A stretch of DNA of 64,000 nucleotides from Stenotrophomonas beteli (GTDB lineage Bacteria > Pseudomonadota > Gammaproteobacteria > Xanthomonadales > Xanthomonadaceae): positions 1 through 64,000 of the forward strand of contig NZ_LLXV01000014.1 of the NCBI RefSeq assembly GCF_001431665.1, given 5' to 3'. Under the pieces are notes generated by a model. That model did not search any database and had not been told where the DNA came from. It saw nothing but the letters and a program-made list of their open reading frames with translations. The stretch's first letter is position 1; each line of letters starts with the position of its first letter. The translations under genes and the position numbers were made by a program. This document shows positions 43,235 through 50,968 of this stretch, piece after piece.

Positions 43235-46200
43235 ATGGGCACTCAATTCAGGATCAAGGTCATGGCAGGTTCCGGAACAGCGTCCAACGCGGGCAGTTCG
43301 GCTGCGGCGGCTCGCCTGGACGACCTCCGCCGGCTGCGCAAGCGCCTGCTGGCAGGCGGCGGCGCCTTGATCAGCGTGCTGGTCCTGCTGACGGCTGTGG
43401 TCAGCTCGGTTGCCGACATTGAAGAATTCCATGGCCGCGAGCGCCAGTCTTTCCTGGAAGCACGGGCAGCGCTGGATTACTTCCTCTATCAGCGTGATCG
43501 TGCCTATGCGGCGGTCATCAACGGCAATGATGTGCTTTGGCGCGATCAGCGCCCGGTGTTGCAGCGCGCCGGTGCCGCGCTGGCCGGACAGTTCCTGGCC
43601 CAGGGGCAACAGGCGGTGGTGCGCGCCGAAGGCCGCACCGCAGTGCCGTGGCTGGTACTGGGCGTGCCCGACAACCCGCTGCCACCCGATGAGCTCAGTG
43701 CGTATCTGGGCATGATCGAGATGTATTCGGCTTATACCGCCGATTCGATCACCTCGCAGGAGGCGCCGGGTGCGGTGATGGCCTATGCCTATGAACCGCA
43801 GGGTCGGCTGCTGGCCGTATCCAACGTGCGCGACGAGTCGCAGCTGCTGCAGATGCTGGGCGTAGCCACGCGCCAGCAGGCCTTTGCCCGCTTGCTGCAC
43901 GACGAGCCGGAGGTGCGGCGGTTGGCACCCCGCCCCGGGCCGATCCGGTCGGCCTCCCGCGAGGGGCGGCTGCGCTCGCGCTTCGTGATCAATCCCTTCA
44001 ACGGCCAGCCGTCGCTGGCGGGCGTGGTGACGATGGCTGAGGGCACCACGCCGTACTTCCGGCGGGTGGTGTTCGAGCCCGTCGATGCCATACGTGCGCG
44101 GCTGGAAGCGCGCGAAGAGGGCCGTTACCTGGTCGCGACCGGCGATCATCGCGTGGTGCTCAGCACGGGTGGACTGACCAGCGACGAGCAGGCACTCGCC
44201 CTGGCAGCGACAACCCACGACCTGGGTACCAGGCCCACACGCGTTTATGTCAAGGGCCGCTTCATTCTCGCCTGCACACTGCCCGGCGTTGACTGGACGC
44301 TCAGCCATGTCTATGACGGGTCGGATATCTGGATGGCGCAGGGGGCCTATCTGCTGGCGCGCTGGATCGGTGCGCTGCTGATCATCGGCCTGCTGTGGTG
44401 GCTGCTGCGCCGCATCGACCGGCGTGTGTTCGCACCAGCTCTGGCCGATGCGTCGCGGGTCTACGAAAGCGAGGCACTCAGCCGCGCCATCATCGGAACC
44501 GCACCGATCGGGCTGGCGTTGCTGGCCCAGGACAGTGGTCGCCCCCTGCTGGAAAACGAAACCGCCCGGCAGCTGGTGCGCGCCGCCGGGGGGAATGCAG
44601 AGGGCGCCGAGGGCGAGGTGCCGCCGCTGTATGCGCGCCTGGCCGAAGCGGGGCATGCGGTGCAGGGCGATGAATCGCTGGACATGCAGTGGTCTCCGGA
44701 AGCGGCCCGAGCCACCCAGCTGCAGATCAGCCTGGCGCTGGCCAGGTATCACGATCAGCCGGTCTGGGTCTGCGCCCTGCGCGATGTCACCGCGCAGGTG
44801 GAGCTGGAAGAGAACCTGCGGCGAGCCCGCGAAGATTCGGAAGCGGCTCGACAGTCGGCCGAGGCGGCCACGCGCGCGAAATCCGCTTTCGTGGCCACCA
44901 TGAGCCATGAGATCCGCACGCCGCTCAATGGCGTGCTCGGCCATCTGGAGCTGCTGGGGCGATCGCCGCTGCAGCCCAGCCAGCGCGAGCGCCTGGATCG
45001 CATCCGGTTCTCGGCGGACGCGCTGATGCGGATCATCAGCGACGTGCTGGATTTCTCGAAGATCGAGGCCGGCCAGCTTGATGTGGAGCCGGCACCCTTT
45101 GCGCTGCGGCCATTGATCGAGAGCGTGGCGCTGCTGTATGCGCCCGACGCGCTGCGCAAAGGCGTTCGCCTGTACTTCGACATCGATGCCCCGGCCGGGC
45201 AGGACTGCGTCGGCGATGTCCATCGCGTCCGCCAGATTCTCAACAACCTGGTCAGCAACGCGGTGAAGTTCACCGCTTCCGGCCGCATCCTGCTGCGTGC
45301 CGTGGTGTCCGAAGACAACAGCCAGCTGCGCGTGCAGGTGGTCGATTCTGGCATCGGCATGACCGCCGAACAGGCGGATCAGGTGTTCCAGCCTTTCCAG
45401 CAGGCCGATGCCAGCGTCTCGCGCCGATTCGGTGGCAGCGGCCTGGGATTGGCGTTGTGCCAGCAGCTGGCGCAGGCCATGGGAGGCCAGGTCTCGGTGC
45501 AGAGTACGGTGGGTGTGGGCAGCAGTTTCACCTTGTTGCTGCCGGTGCGGCTGCAGGCAGCCGCACATCCACCCGCGCAGCCGCTGCGCGGCCGGCACGT
45601 GACCGTGCTGTCGTCCATTCCGGAATGGCGCGACGCGTTCGGGCGCCTGCTGTGCCAATGGGGTGCCGAGACCACGGTGCTGGACCATCTACAGGCCGAT
45701 ACCGGTGGCGATGTGCTGCTGATCGTTGGCGACCACCGCCCGTGGGAGCGTGCCGATGAGCGAACGCTGTCGGCAGCACACCGGCGTACGGTGTTCGCCC
45801 ATGCGCAGGGTCCACTGATTCCGGAGCAGCGCGGTGACTACACCGAGGTGACCTGCTATGCCAGCGATGCGTTGCTGGCCGCGTTCGCTGTGGATGACGG
45901 CGTTCCGGTATCCGCGCAGCTGGCACGAGAGCCGGCAAAGCATGCGCGGGGCAGGGTACTGCTGGTGGAGGACAATGCAGTGAACCGCGAACTGATCCAG
46001 CAGCAGCTGGAGGAGCTTGGCTTTGCCGTGGATGCTGCCGAGGACGGCCAGGCGGCACTGGCGATGTGGCAGGACGACGCCTATCGTGCGGTGCTTACTG
46101 ACATCAACATGCCGGTCATGGACGGCTACGCGCTGGCACGCGAATTGCGCCAGCGCGGGCACACGCTGCCCATCCTGGCGATCACCGCCACCGCACTGGC

Positions 46201-46639
46201 CAGCGAGCGCGAACGCTGCCTGGCCGCCGGCATTGATGATCTGCTGCTCAAGCCGCTGAACCTGGAACGCCTGGAGGCGGGCCTGGACAAGGCGCGCCTA
46301 CCGGCTTCCCCGCGTCCGGAGGAAGGGATTTCGGCGCGCGAGCCCTCGAAAGCCTCTGTAGCCATCCGCCGCCTGTTTGTCGAAACGGGCGAGAAGGACC
46401 TTGCGGCAATTGAACAGGCGCGGGCCAATGCCGATGCCGCGCGCCTGCTGGATCGGGTGCACGCTTTCAAGGGGGTGTTGCAGATGCTCGGCGAGGAGAA
46501 GGAGGCCAAGCAGTGCGGTGCCGTCGAACAGCGCCTGCGCGCTGGCGAACCCGTTTCCGACCACGAACTCGACACGTTGCAGCGCGCACTGCGGTCCTGC
46601 CTGGACGACTACCGTGCGACGCTGGAGGAGGGGCGGTGA
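43235..46639 (+). CDS. RcsC-like hybrid kinase with receiver and C-terminal HPt
   Basis: A 1134-aa hybrid sensor. Helix at about 38-60, periplasmic sensor, helix at about 370-392, HisKA His in FVATMSHEIRTPLNG (about 557) and HATPase (FGGSGLGLALCQQLAQAMGG). Then an ABL-like domain at about 785-900 (RGRHVTVLSSIPEWRD), a receiver at about 905-1020 with phospho-Asp in LTDINMPVMDG, and an HPt at about 1045-1134 (VHAFKGVLQMLG). This is an RcsC-RcsD-like phosphorelay in one chain. Likely output: the two RcsB-like regulators downstream. Likely heteromer with the adjacent receiver-less kinase. Confidence 0.9.
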   Translation: MGTQFRIKVMAGSGTASNAGSSAAAARLDDLRRLRKRLLAGGGALISVLVLLTAVVSSVADIEEFHGRERQSFLEARAALDYFLYQRDRAYAAVINGNDVLWRDQRPVLQRAGAALAGQFLAQGQQAVVRAEGRTAVPWLVLGVPDNPLPPDELSAYLGMIEMYSAYTADSITSQEAPGAVMAYAYEPQGRLLAVSNVRDESQLLQMLGVATRQQAFARLLHDEPEVRRLAPRPGPIRSASREGRLRSRFVINPFNGQPSLAGVVTMAEGTTPYFRRVVFEPVDAIRARLEAREEGRYLVATGDHRVVLSTGGLTSDEQALALAATTHDLGTRPTRVYVKGRFILACTLPGVDWTLSHVYDGSDIWMAQGAYLLARWIGALLIIGLLWWLLRRIDRRVFAPALADASRVYESEALSRAIIGTAPIGLALLAQDSGRPLLENETARQLVRAAGGNAEGAEGEVPPLYARLAEAGHAVQGDESLDMQWSPEAARATQLQISLALARYHDQPVWVCALRDVTAQVELEENLRRAREDSEAARQSAEAATRAKSAFVATMSHEIRTPLNGVLGHLELLGRSPLQPSQRERLDRIRFSADALMRIISDVLDFSKIEAGQLDVEPAPFALRPLIESVALLYAPDALRKGVRLYFDIDAPAGQDCVGDVHRVRQILNNLVSNAVKFTASGRILLRAVVSEDNSQLRVQVVDSGIGMTAEQADQVFQPFQQADASVSRRFGGSGLGLALCQQLAQAMGGQVSVQSTVGVGSSFTLLLPVRLQAAAHPPAQPLRGRHVTVLSSIPEWRDAFGRLLCQWGAETTVLDHLQADTGGDVLLIVGDHRPWERADERTLSAAHRRTVFAHAQGPLIPEQRGDYTEVTCYASDALLAAFAVDDGVPVSAQLAREPAKHARGRVLLVEDNAVNRELIQQQLEELGFAVDAAEDGQAALAMWQDDAYRAVLTDINMPVMDGYALARELRQRGHTLPILAITATALASERERCLAAGIDDLLLKPLNLERLEAGLDKARLPASPRPEEGISAREPSKASVAIRRLFVETGEKDLAAIEQARANADAARLLDRVHAFKGVLQMLGEEKEAKQCGAVEQRLRAGEPVSDHELDTLQRALRSCLDDYRATLEEGR

Positions 46640-46665
46640 GCGGTTGCCGGCATCCGAGCCTGCGC

Positions 46666-47313
46666 TCAGCCAGTGCTGTCCTTGAGGCCAAGGTCTGCGG
46701 CGAGCGTGAACAGTTCCGCATCGCGGGCGATGCCAAGCTTGCGCATGGCATTGATCTTCTGCGTGCTGATGGTCTGCTTCTTCCGGTCCAGCTGCGCGGC
46801 GATCTCGGCAATGCTCAAGCCGGAAATGAACAGTGCAATGACCCGTTGCTCGCTGGGCGAAAGCTCGGTGACACGCCGCCGCTCCTTGTCGTTCAGTACC
46901 TGCGCCACGCTGGGCGAAACGTAACGACGTTGCGCGTAAGCGGCCATCACCGCCGCCTGTACATGCTGCAGGTCATCCCCCTTGCTGAGGATGCCCGGCA
47001 CCGCGCGCGCGTCCAGCGCGGCCAGCAGGCTGGGCTGGTCAAGCCCGGTCATCACTACGACGCGCAGCTGCGGAAAGCGTGCGTGAAGGTAATCCAGCAG
47101 TTCCAGCCCATCGCCATACGCGCCGCCGGGCATCGCGTAATCGGTCACCACCACATCACATGCTTCGCGTTGCAGCAGCTCCATCAGCTCGGTGGAGTTG
47201 GATGCGGTGCCGATGCAGTGGATGGCAGGCGCCTCATCCAGAGCGCTGCGCACGCCCAGGCGGATGACCGGGTGATCGTCAGCAAGCGCAACGCGGATGG
47301 CCAATGGAGTCAT
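46666..47313 (-). CDS. RcsB-like response regulator A
   Basis: A 215-aa regulator with the RcsB-type receiver (ADDHP at 11-15; Asp58 in VVTDYAMPGGAYGDGLEL, matching RcsB TDLSMPGDKYGDG) and LuxR-type HTH (LSIAEIAAQLDRKKQTISTQ, then KINAMRKLGI). It is convergent with the hybrid kinase and divergent from regulator B (83-bp gap). The KQTISTQK/MRKLG pattern places it close to RcsB rather than NarL or FixJ. Likely phosphorylated through the HPt of the hybrid kinase. Confidence 0.9.
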   Translation of the reverse strand: MTPLAIRVALADDHPVIRLGVRSALDEAPAIHCIGTASNSTELMELLQREACDVVVTDYAMPGGAYGDGLELLDYLHARFPQLRVVVMTGLDQPSLLAALDARAVPGILSKGDDLQHVQAAVMAAYAQRRYVSPSVAQVLNDKERRRVTELSPSEQRVIALFISGLSIAEIAAQLDRKKQTISTQKINAMRKLGIARDAELFTLAADLGLKDSTG

Positions 47314-47396
47314 GGTTGGGCGGGGCCGGTCAGGAGTAGGGCGGTGAGGCCGGAAGAGACTATCAGTATCACGAATGCATTCAAAAGGAACGTAGC

Positions 47397-48086
47397 ATGA
47401 GCATCCGGATCGTCATTGCCGACGACCATCCCGTCATCCTGGCGGGTGTCCGTGAAGCACTGGACGCCGAGCCAGACCTGCAGATCGTTGCGGCGGTTTC
47501 AGATTCTACGTCACTGGTGCAGGTGCTGAGTGCTGCTGAAGTGGATGTGGTCGTCACCGACTATTCCATGCCCGGGGGCGACTACGGTGATGGCGTGGCG
47601 CTGATCGGGTTCCTTCGCCGCCGCTTCCCGCGCTTGCCGCTGGTCGTGCTGACCGGCGTAGGGGGTACGCAGATCCTGGCCGGCATCCGCAAGGCGGGGG
47701 CGACCAGCATCATTGCCAAGGTCGACCCCGTGCAGCAGCTGGCGGCAGCCATCCGCCTGGCGCGCCGCGGCGAGCGGGCCGATTCCGCGGAGGTTCAACG
47801 CCAGCTGCAGAAGATCGCAGTGTCTGCCGACGGCGCCGCGCTCTCCCGACGCGAGGCCGAAGTGCTGCGGCTCATCGCCGAGGGGCTCAGCCAGAAGGAG
47901 ATTGCCGCGCAACTCAAGCGCAGCCGGCAGACCATCAGCACGCAGAAGCACTCGGCCATGCGCAAGCTGGGGCTGGAGCGCTCGGCCGATATCTTCGAGT
48001 ATGCCGTGGACAACGGCATCGTCTCGGCGTCACAGGCCATGCGCGCACGCCGCGGCGAAGCCCCCGATGGCGATGATGCAGCCTGA
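47397..48086 (+). CDS. RcsB-like response regulator B
   Basis: A 229-aa paralogue of regulator A: IADDHP at 7-12, Asp55 in VVTDYSMPGGDYGDGVAL, C-terminal HTH (EGLSQKEIAAQLKRSRQTIS, TQKHSAMRKLGL) plus a 25-residue charged tail. AAAGGA precedes the ATG. With A it may form heterodimers, as RcsB does with RcsA, GadE or BglJ. It points toward the small ORF and the fimbrial region. Confidence 0.9.
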   Translation: MSIRIVIADDHPVILAGVREALDAEPDLQIVAAVSDSTSLVQVLSAAEVDVVVTDYSMPGGDYGDGVALIGFLRRRFPRLPLVVLTGVGGTQILAGIRKAGATSIIAKVDPVQQLAAAIRLARRGERADSAEVQRQLQKIAVSADGAALSRREAEVLRLIAEGLSQKEIAAQLKRSRQTISTQKHSAMRKLGLERSADIFEYAVDNGIVSASQAMRARRGEAPDGDDAA

Positions 48087-48168
48087 GCTGGCCACAAACA
48101 GGCATTGTCCGATGGACTCATCCATGGCCGGGGCTAGGGTGGAGTTGACCCTCATTTCTGGAGCCGCC

Positions 48169-48402
48169 GTGCCCCCTGCGCTCAATGCACGCATCGCAGC
48201 CTTGATGTCCGGCTACTCGCAGCTGACCCCGCAAGGGCAGCGGCGCTTCATGGAGGTGCTCAATGCCTTCACGTTCGCATCGCCTGCGCAGCGTCGGCAG
48301 ATGCGGCGTGCTTGGCTGGAGGCGTTGGCGCTGTGCGGTTCGGCCAGAACAGGCAGCGTGCCTGTGCCGGAGCTGCCGGATGACGACGGCTCCAAGGTGT
48401 GA
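48169..48402 (+). CDS. Small helical protein, unknown function
   Basis: A 77-aa protein from a GTG preceded by GGAG at 5 nt; an ATG at 48112 in the same frame lacks a ribosome site. All-helical and basic in the middle (SQLTPQGQRRFMEVLNAF, SPAQRRQMRRAWLEAL), with an acidic tail. Not recognised. Location between the RcsB-like gene and a secreted protein suggests a small regulator or anti-adaptor. The dyad GTCC-gat-GGAC at 48107-48117 lies upstream. Confidence 0.55.
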   Translation: MPPALNARIAALMSGYSQLTPQGQRRFMEVLNAFTFASPAQRRQMRRAWLEALALCGSARTGSVPVPELPDDDGSKV

Positions 48403-48427
48403 ATTTCCCGTGAAATTCGTACGAGTC
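48401..48427 (+). promoter_or_regulatory. Inverted repeat plus element GAAAYTCGTACGRGTC, copy 2
   Basis: GAATTTC-ccgt-GAAATTC (48401-48418) is a perfect dyad. Its right arm begins GAAATTCGTACGAGTC (48412-48427), the second copy of the 16-base element found upstream of the autotransporter. It lies 102-128 bp upstream of the secreted protein at 48529. Confidence 0.5.
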
Positions 48428-48528
48428 AGAGTGTTCCGCTGACGTGGATCGGTCACCTTGATCGGCGCCCTGGTGCTTCCTCCACACGGAGTGGAGCACT
48501 ACGGTGACCCTTCAACAGGAACCGATAC

Positions 48529-49449
48529 ATGATCAATCGCAAGATGTTGTGCGCTGCCACCCTGGCATGCCTGGCCCCCTTCGCTGCTGCAGCGCAGGAC
48601 GGCTATCTTACCCCGGGCAAGAATGGCGGCAGTGGCCAGATGCCTTCGGGCTACTCGCAGCTGTATTTCGAGCTGTCCAACGGCGATTGGGCCGGCAAGC
48701 TGAGCCTGCCGGCGCGCCCGAAGGCCGGCGATCGCGTGACGCTCAGTTCGCTGGCAGACACCTACGCGCTGCTGGACGGCCGCCAGACCGTGTTCGCTGA
48801 CCAGGTCTACATTCCGGTGGACAGCCTCAGCAACGCCGAATTCCGCTGGAGCGCGAAGCATGCCCGCTGGGATGTGATTGGTGGCCTGAGCGCGCGCGTT
48901 GTCTACGGCCAGAACCGTGACGTGCTGAACGTGCCCAGTACCGAGCACACCGTGACCCAGGTGAGCCTGTATGACACCAAGCGCGCCAACACCGTGAGCC
49001 TGCCGAGCTGGGCACCAAACGGCGCGGTGCTGGTGGTGGCCAATGCGTCCAGTGCCAATGTGGGCGTGCAGGGCGGTCCCGGCAATGGCACCTGCAGTGC
49101 AGGCAGCAATTGCGGCTACGTGTATGGTGCAGACGGCGCGTGGCATGTGCGGCTGGGCCATGGACAGGAGCGGATTGCCGCGCAGTTGCCGACGCCGGAC
49201 AAGCGCTTCACCGATGTGTTTGTTGGCAACCCGGCACAGGACCCGCTGCTGCCCCAGGTCGTGCACCTGCCGTCCGAAGCCGTGTGCGGTGACATCTATC
49301 AGTTCACCAACACGCACGATGCGACCTTCAGCCGCGTGTCCTCGGACAACACCAGCCTGAACAAGGACGCCGTCATCAAGAAGGGCCTGAAGTACGTGTT
49401 CCGCTTCGACGGCGCTCGCGGTCGCTGGATCCACCAGGGCGCCCGCTGA
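48529..49449 (+). CDS. Secreted protein of unknown function with internal repeats
   Basis: A 306-aa exported protein (signal peptide MINRKMLCAATLACLAPFAA, cut near AQDGY). Not recognised. The N-terminal and C-terminal parts look like diverged copies of one beta-rich module: RVTLSSLADTYALLDGRQ ending FRWSAKHARWDVIGG, and DIYQFTNTHDATFSRVSS ending FRFDGARGRWIHQG. Cys pairs (TCSAGSNCGYV, AVCGDIY) could be disulfides. Expressed from its own promoter region with the shared 16-base element; possibly a surface or matrix component of the adhesion locus. Confidence 0.75.
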   Translation: MINRKMLCAATLACLAPFAAAAQDGYLTPGKNGGSGQMPSGYSQLYFELSNGDWAGKLSLPARPKAGDRVTLSSLADTYALLDGRQTVFADQVYIPVDSLSNAEFRWSAKHARWDVIGGLSARVVYGQNRDVLNVPSTEHTVTQVSLYDTKRANTVSLPSWAPNGAVLVVANASSANVGVQGGPGNGTCSAGSNCGYVYGADGAWHVRLGHGQERIAAQLPTPDKRFTDVFVGNPAQDPLLPQVVHLPSEAVCGDIYQFTNTHDATFSRVSSDNTSLNKDAVIKKGLKYVFRFDGARGRWIHQGAR

Positions 49450-49470
49450 CCACACGCACCGCCTGAACAG

Positions 49471-49503
49471 GTCCAGGGCGCCTGCACGCAGCGCGCCCTG
49501 GAC
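49471..49503 (+). terminator. Stem-loop between secreted protein and outer-membrane barrel
   Basis: GTCCAGGGCGC (49471-49481) pairs perfectly with GCGCCCTGGAC (49493-49503), 11-nt loop. No U tract, so a terminator or partial read-through attenuator. Confidence 0.65.
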
Positions 49504-49533
49504 GATTCTGCGCCTCACCAGGAACTCCTACAG

Positions 49534-50217
49534 ATGAAGAATCTCATTGCGGCCGCCTGCGCGGCGGCCTGCACCTGCCTGCCCATGGTGGCGTTGGCGC
49601 AAGACAGCGGCGGCTACTACGCCACCGTGCGTGCCATCGATGCCCACCACCAGGCCCGCAACATGGATGCCAGCGCGCGACCGGGCGTCGGCCAGTTCGT
49701 GGCCGGTGACCAGCGCCAGCATTTCGCGACCGGCTCGGCTGCGTTCGGGCATGCCCGCGGCAACGGCTGGCGAACTGAAGGCGAATACGTGGTCCGCCGT
49801 ACCGACACCTACACCAGCGGTTCCAGTGCGTTTGCCACCAGCTTCAACCACCACGACGTGCGCTCGCAGCGGCTGATGCTCAACATCTATCGCGACATTG
49901 CCATCAACGATGCGTGGTCGCTGTACGGCATGGCTGGCGCAGGCCTTTCGCACCTGCAGTCGGGCGGCTGGCAGGGCAATGCAGGCCGCCAGTATGCCAA
50001 GGCGACCCGCACCCACCTGGCCTGGTCGCTGGGTGCCGGCATTTCCGTGGCTGCCGGCAGGAACACCACGCTGGACCTGGGCTATCGCTACGTGGATCTG
50101 GGCACGACCGAAAGCGGCTGGAACACCTTCGGCAACGCACGCGGCCTGCAGGACGAAAAGATGCAGCTGGACCTGGTGTCGCGTGAAGTGACGCTGGGCC
50201 TGCGCTTCGCATTCTGA
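49534..50217 (+). CDS. Outer-membrane beta-barrel protein (OmpA/opacity-like)
   Basis: A 227-aa protein with signal peptide (cut after ALAQ). Alternating amphipathic strands (SLYGMAGAGLSHLQSG, SLGAGISVAAGRNTTLDLGY, RYVDLGTT) and a C-terminal LGLRFAF with terminal Phe, the outer-membrane assembly signal. Resembles small eight-strand barrels of the opacity/Omp25 type; no assigned function. Sits between the secreted protein and the pilin operon. Confidence 0.8.
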   Translation: MKNLIAAACAAACTCLPMVALAQDSGGYYATVRAIDAHHQARNMDASARPGVGQFVAGDQRQHFATGSAAFGHARGNGWRTEGEYVVRRTDTYTSGSSAFATSFNHHDVRSQRLMLNIYRDIAINDAWSLYGMAGAGLSHLQSGGWQGNAGRQYAKATRTHLAWSLGAGISVAAGRNTTLDLGYRYVDLGTTESGWNTFGNARGLQDEKMQLDLVSREVTLGLRFAF

Positions 50218-50223
50218 GCCGCT

Positions 50224-50245
50224 CGCCCGGGAAGATCTTCGGGCG
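50224..50245 (+). terminator. Stem-loop upstream of the pilin promoter region
   Basis: CGCCC (50224-50228) with GGGCG (50241-50245) enclosing the self-complementary GAAGATCTTC (50231-50240). It insulates the barrel gene from the pilin operon. Confidence 0.55.
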
Positions 50246-50255
50246 CGAAATCTAG

Positions 50256-50266
50256 TCATCGTCCTA
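50256..50266 (+). promoter_or_regulatory. Element TCATCGTCCTA, copy 3 (pilin)
   Basis: AGTCATCGTCCTATGCCTG (50254-50272), about 120 bp upstream of the pilin ATG. On the other strand at 48100-48120 a related AGTCCATCGGACAATGCCTG precedes the small ORF. The core is shared with the kinase and autotransporter upstream regions. Confidence 0.45.
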
Positions 50267-50384
50267 TGCCTGGGATTGCCGGGCTTCTCTAGCATTTGTT
50301 CTCGAAGGGAATGCTCCTTCGCCCAAGCCCGGCACAGCGCGGCTTGACCTTAGACACCAACCCAAATACAGGAAATTCAACATC

Positions 50385-50906
50385 ATGAACAAGCTCGCAA
50401 TTGCCTTGTCGGCCGCGCTGTCGCTGGGCGCTGCCTCCACGGCGTCCGCCGCAGATGCCGTCATCAACTTCGAAGGTGAGATCAAGGCGCTGACCTGCTC
50501 CATCGGCGTGGGTGCTGGCGTGACCGACACTCTGACCATGGCGACCATCTCGCCGACCGCGATCTCCAGCGGTGCCGCCGCCCGCCAGCAGGCCTTCAAT
50601 CTGACGATGGGTACCGACGCGTCCAAGTGCGCTGGGGGCAATGTCGAGATCTCCTTCGAGGACGTGAATCTCGATGCCGATGGCTATCTGACCAATACCG
50701 TAGCGGGGGGTGCGGCGGACGTCCGCATGGCGATCCGTGATGCCAGCGGCGCGCTGAATCTGAAAACCGCCACCCTGACCCAGGTCATCGACGGTACGGT
50801 CGGTGTCGCGTCGTGGCCGCTGGTCGCGAGCTATGAACCGACCGCCGGCGGTACGCCGGGCCCGGGCGCCTTCAAGTCCGCCCTGCATGTCAGCGTCAAG
50901 TACTGA
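50385..50906 (+). CDS. Major fimbrial subunit (type 1-like pilin)
   Basis: A 173-aa secreted pilin. Signal peptide MNKLAIALSAALSLGAAS, mature start about ADAVINFEGEI. It has the conserved disulfide pair (Cys in ALTCSIGVG and in ASKCAGG) and the penultimate Tyr motif (HVSVKY) used for chaperone recognition. First gene of a chaperone-usher operon. It differs in sequence from the SMF-1 pilin as I recall it, so this is probably a separate fimbrial locus. Confidence 0.9.
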   Translation: MNKLAIALSAALSLGAASTASAADAVINFEGEIKALTCSIGVGAGVTDTLTMATISPTAISSGAAARQQAFNLTMGTDASKCAGGNVEISFEDVNLDADGYLTNTVAGGAADVRMAIRDASGALNLKTATLTQVIDGTVGVASWPLVASYEPTAGGTPGPGAFKSALHVSVKY

Positions 50907-50915
50907 GTAACTACA

Positions 50916-50949
50916 AGGCGAAGGTCCATGCATTGCAGGGCCTTCGCCT
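50916..50949 (+). terminator. Intra-operon stem-loop after the pilin gene
   Basis: AGGCGAAGG (50916-50924) pairs with CCTTCGCCT (50941-50949); the stem extends inward by two more pairs. Such loops after major pilin genes lower downstream transcription and protect pilin mRNA, giving excess major subunit. Confidence 0.7.
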
Positions 50950-50968
50950 CCTTCCGGGAGCACTTCAC

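Noticed and set aside
43067-45688. 873-codon open frame on the minus strand
   Set aside because: Antisense to the two RcsC-like kinases, with Gln/His/Arg-rich composition and no motif.
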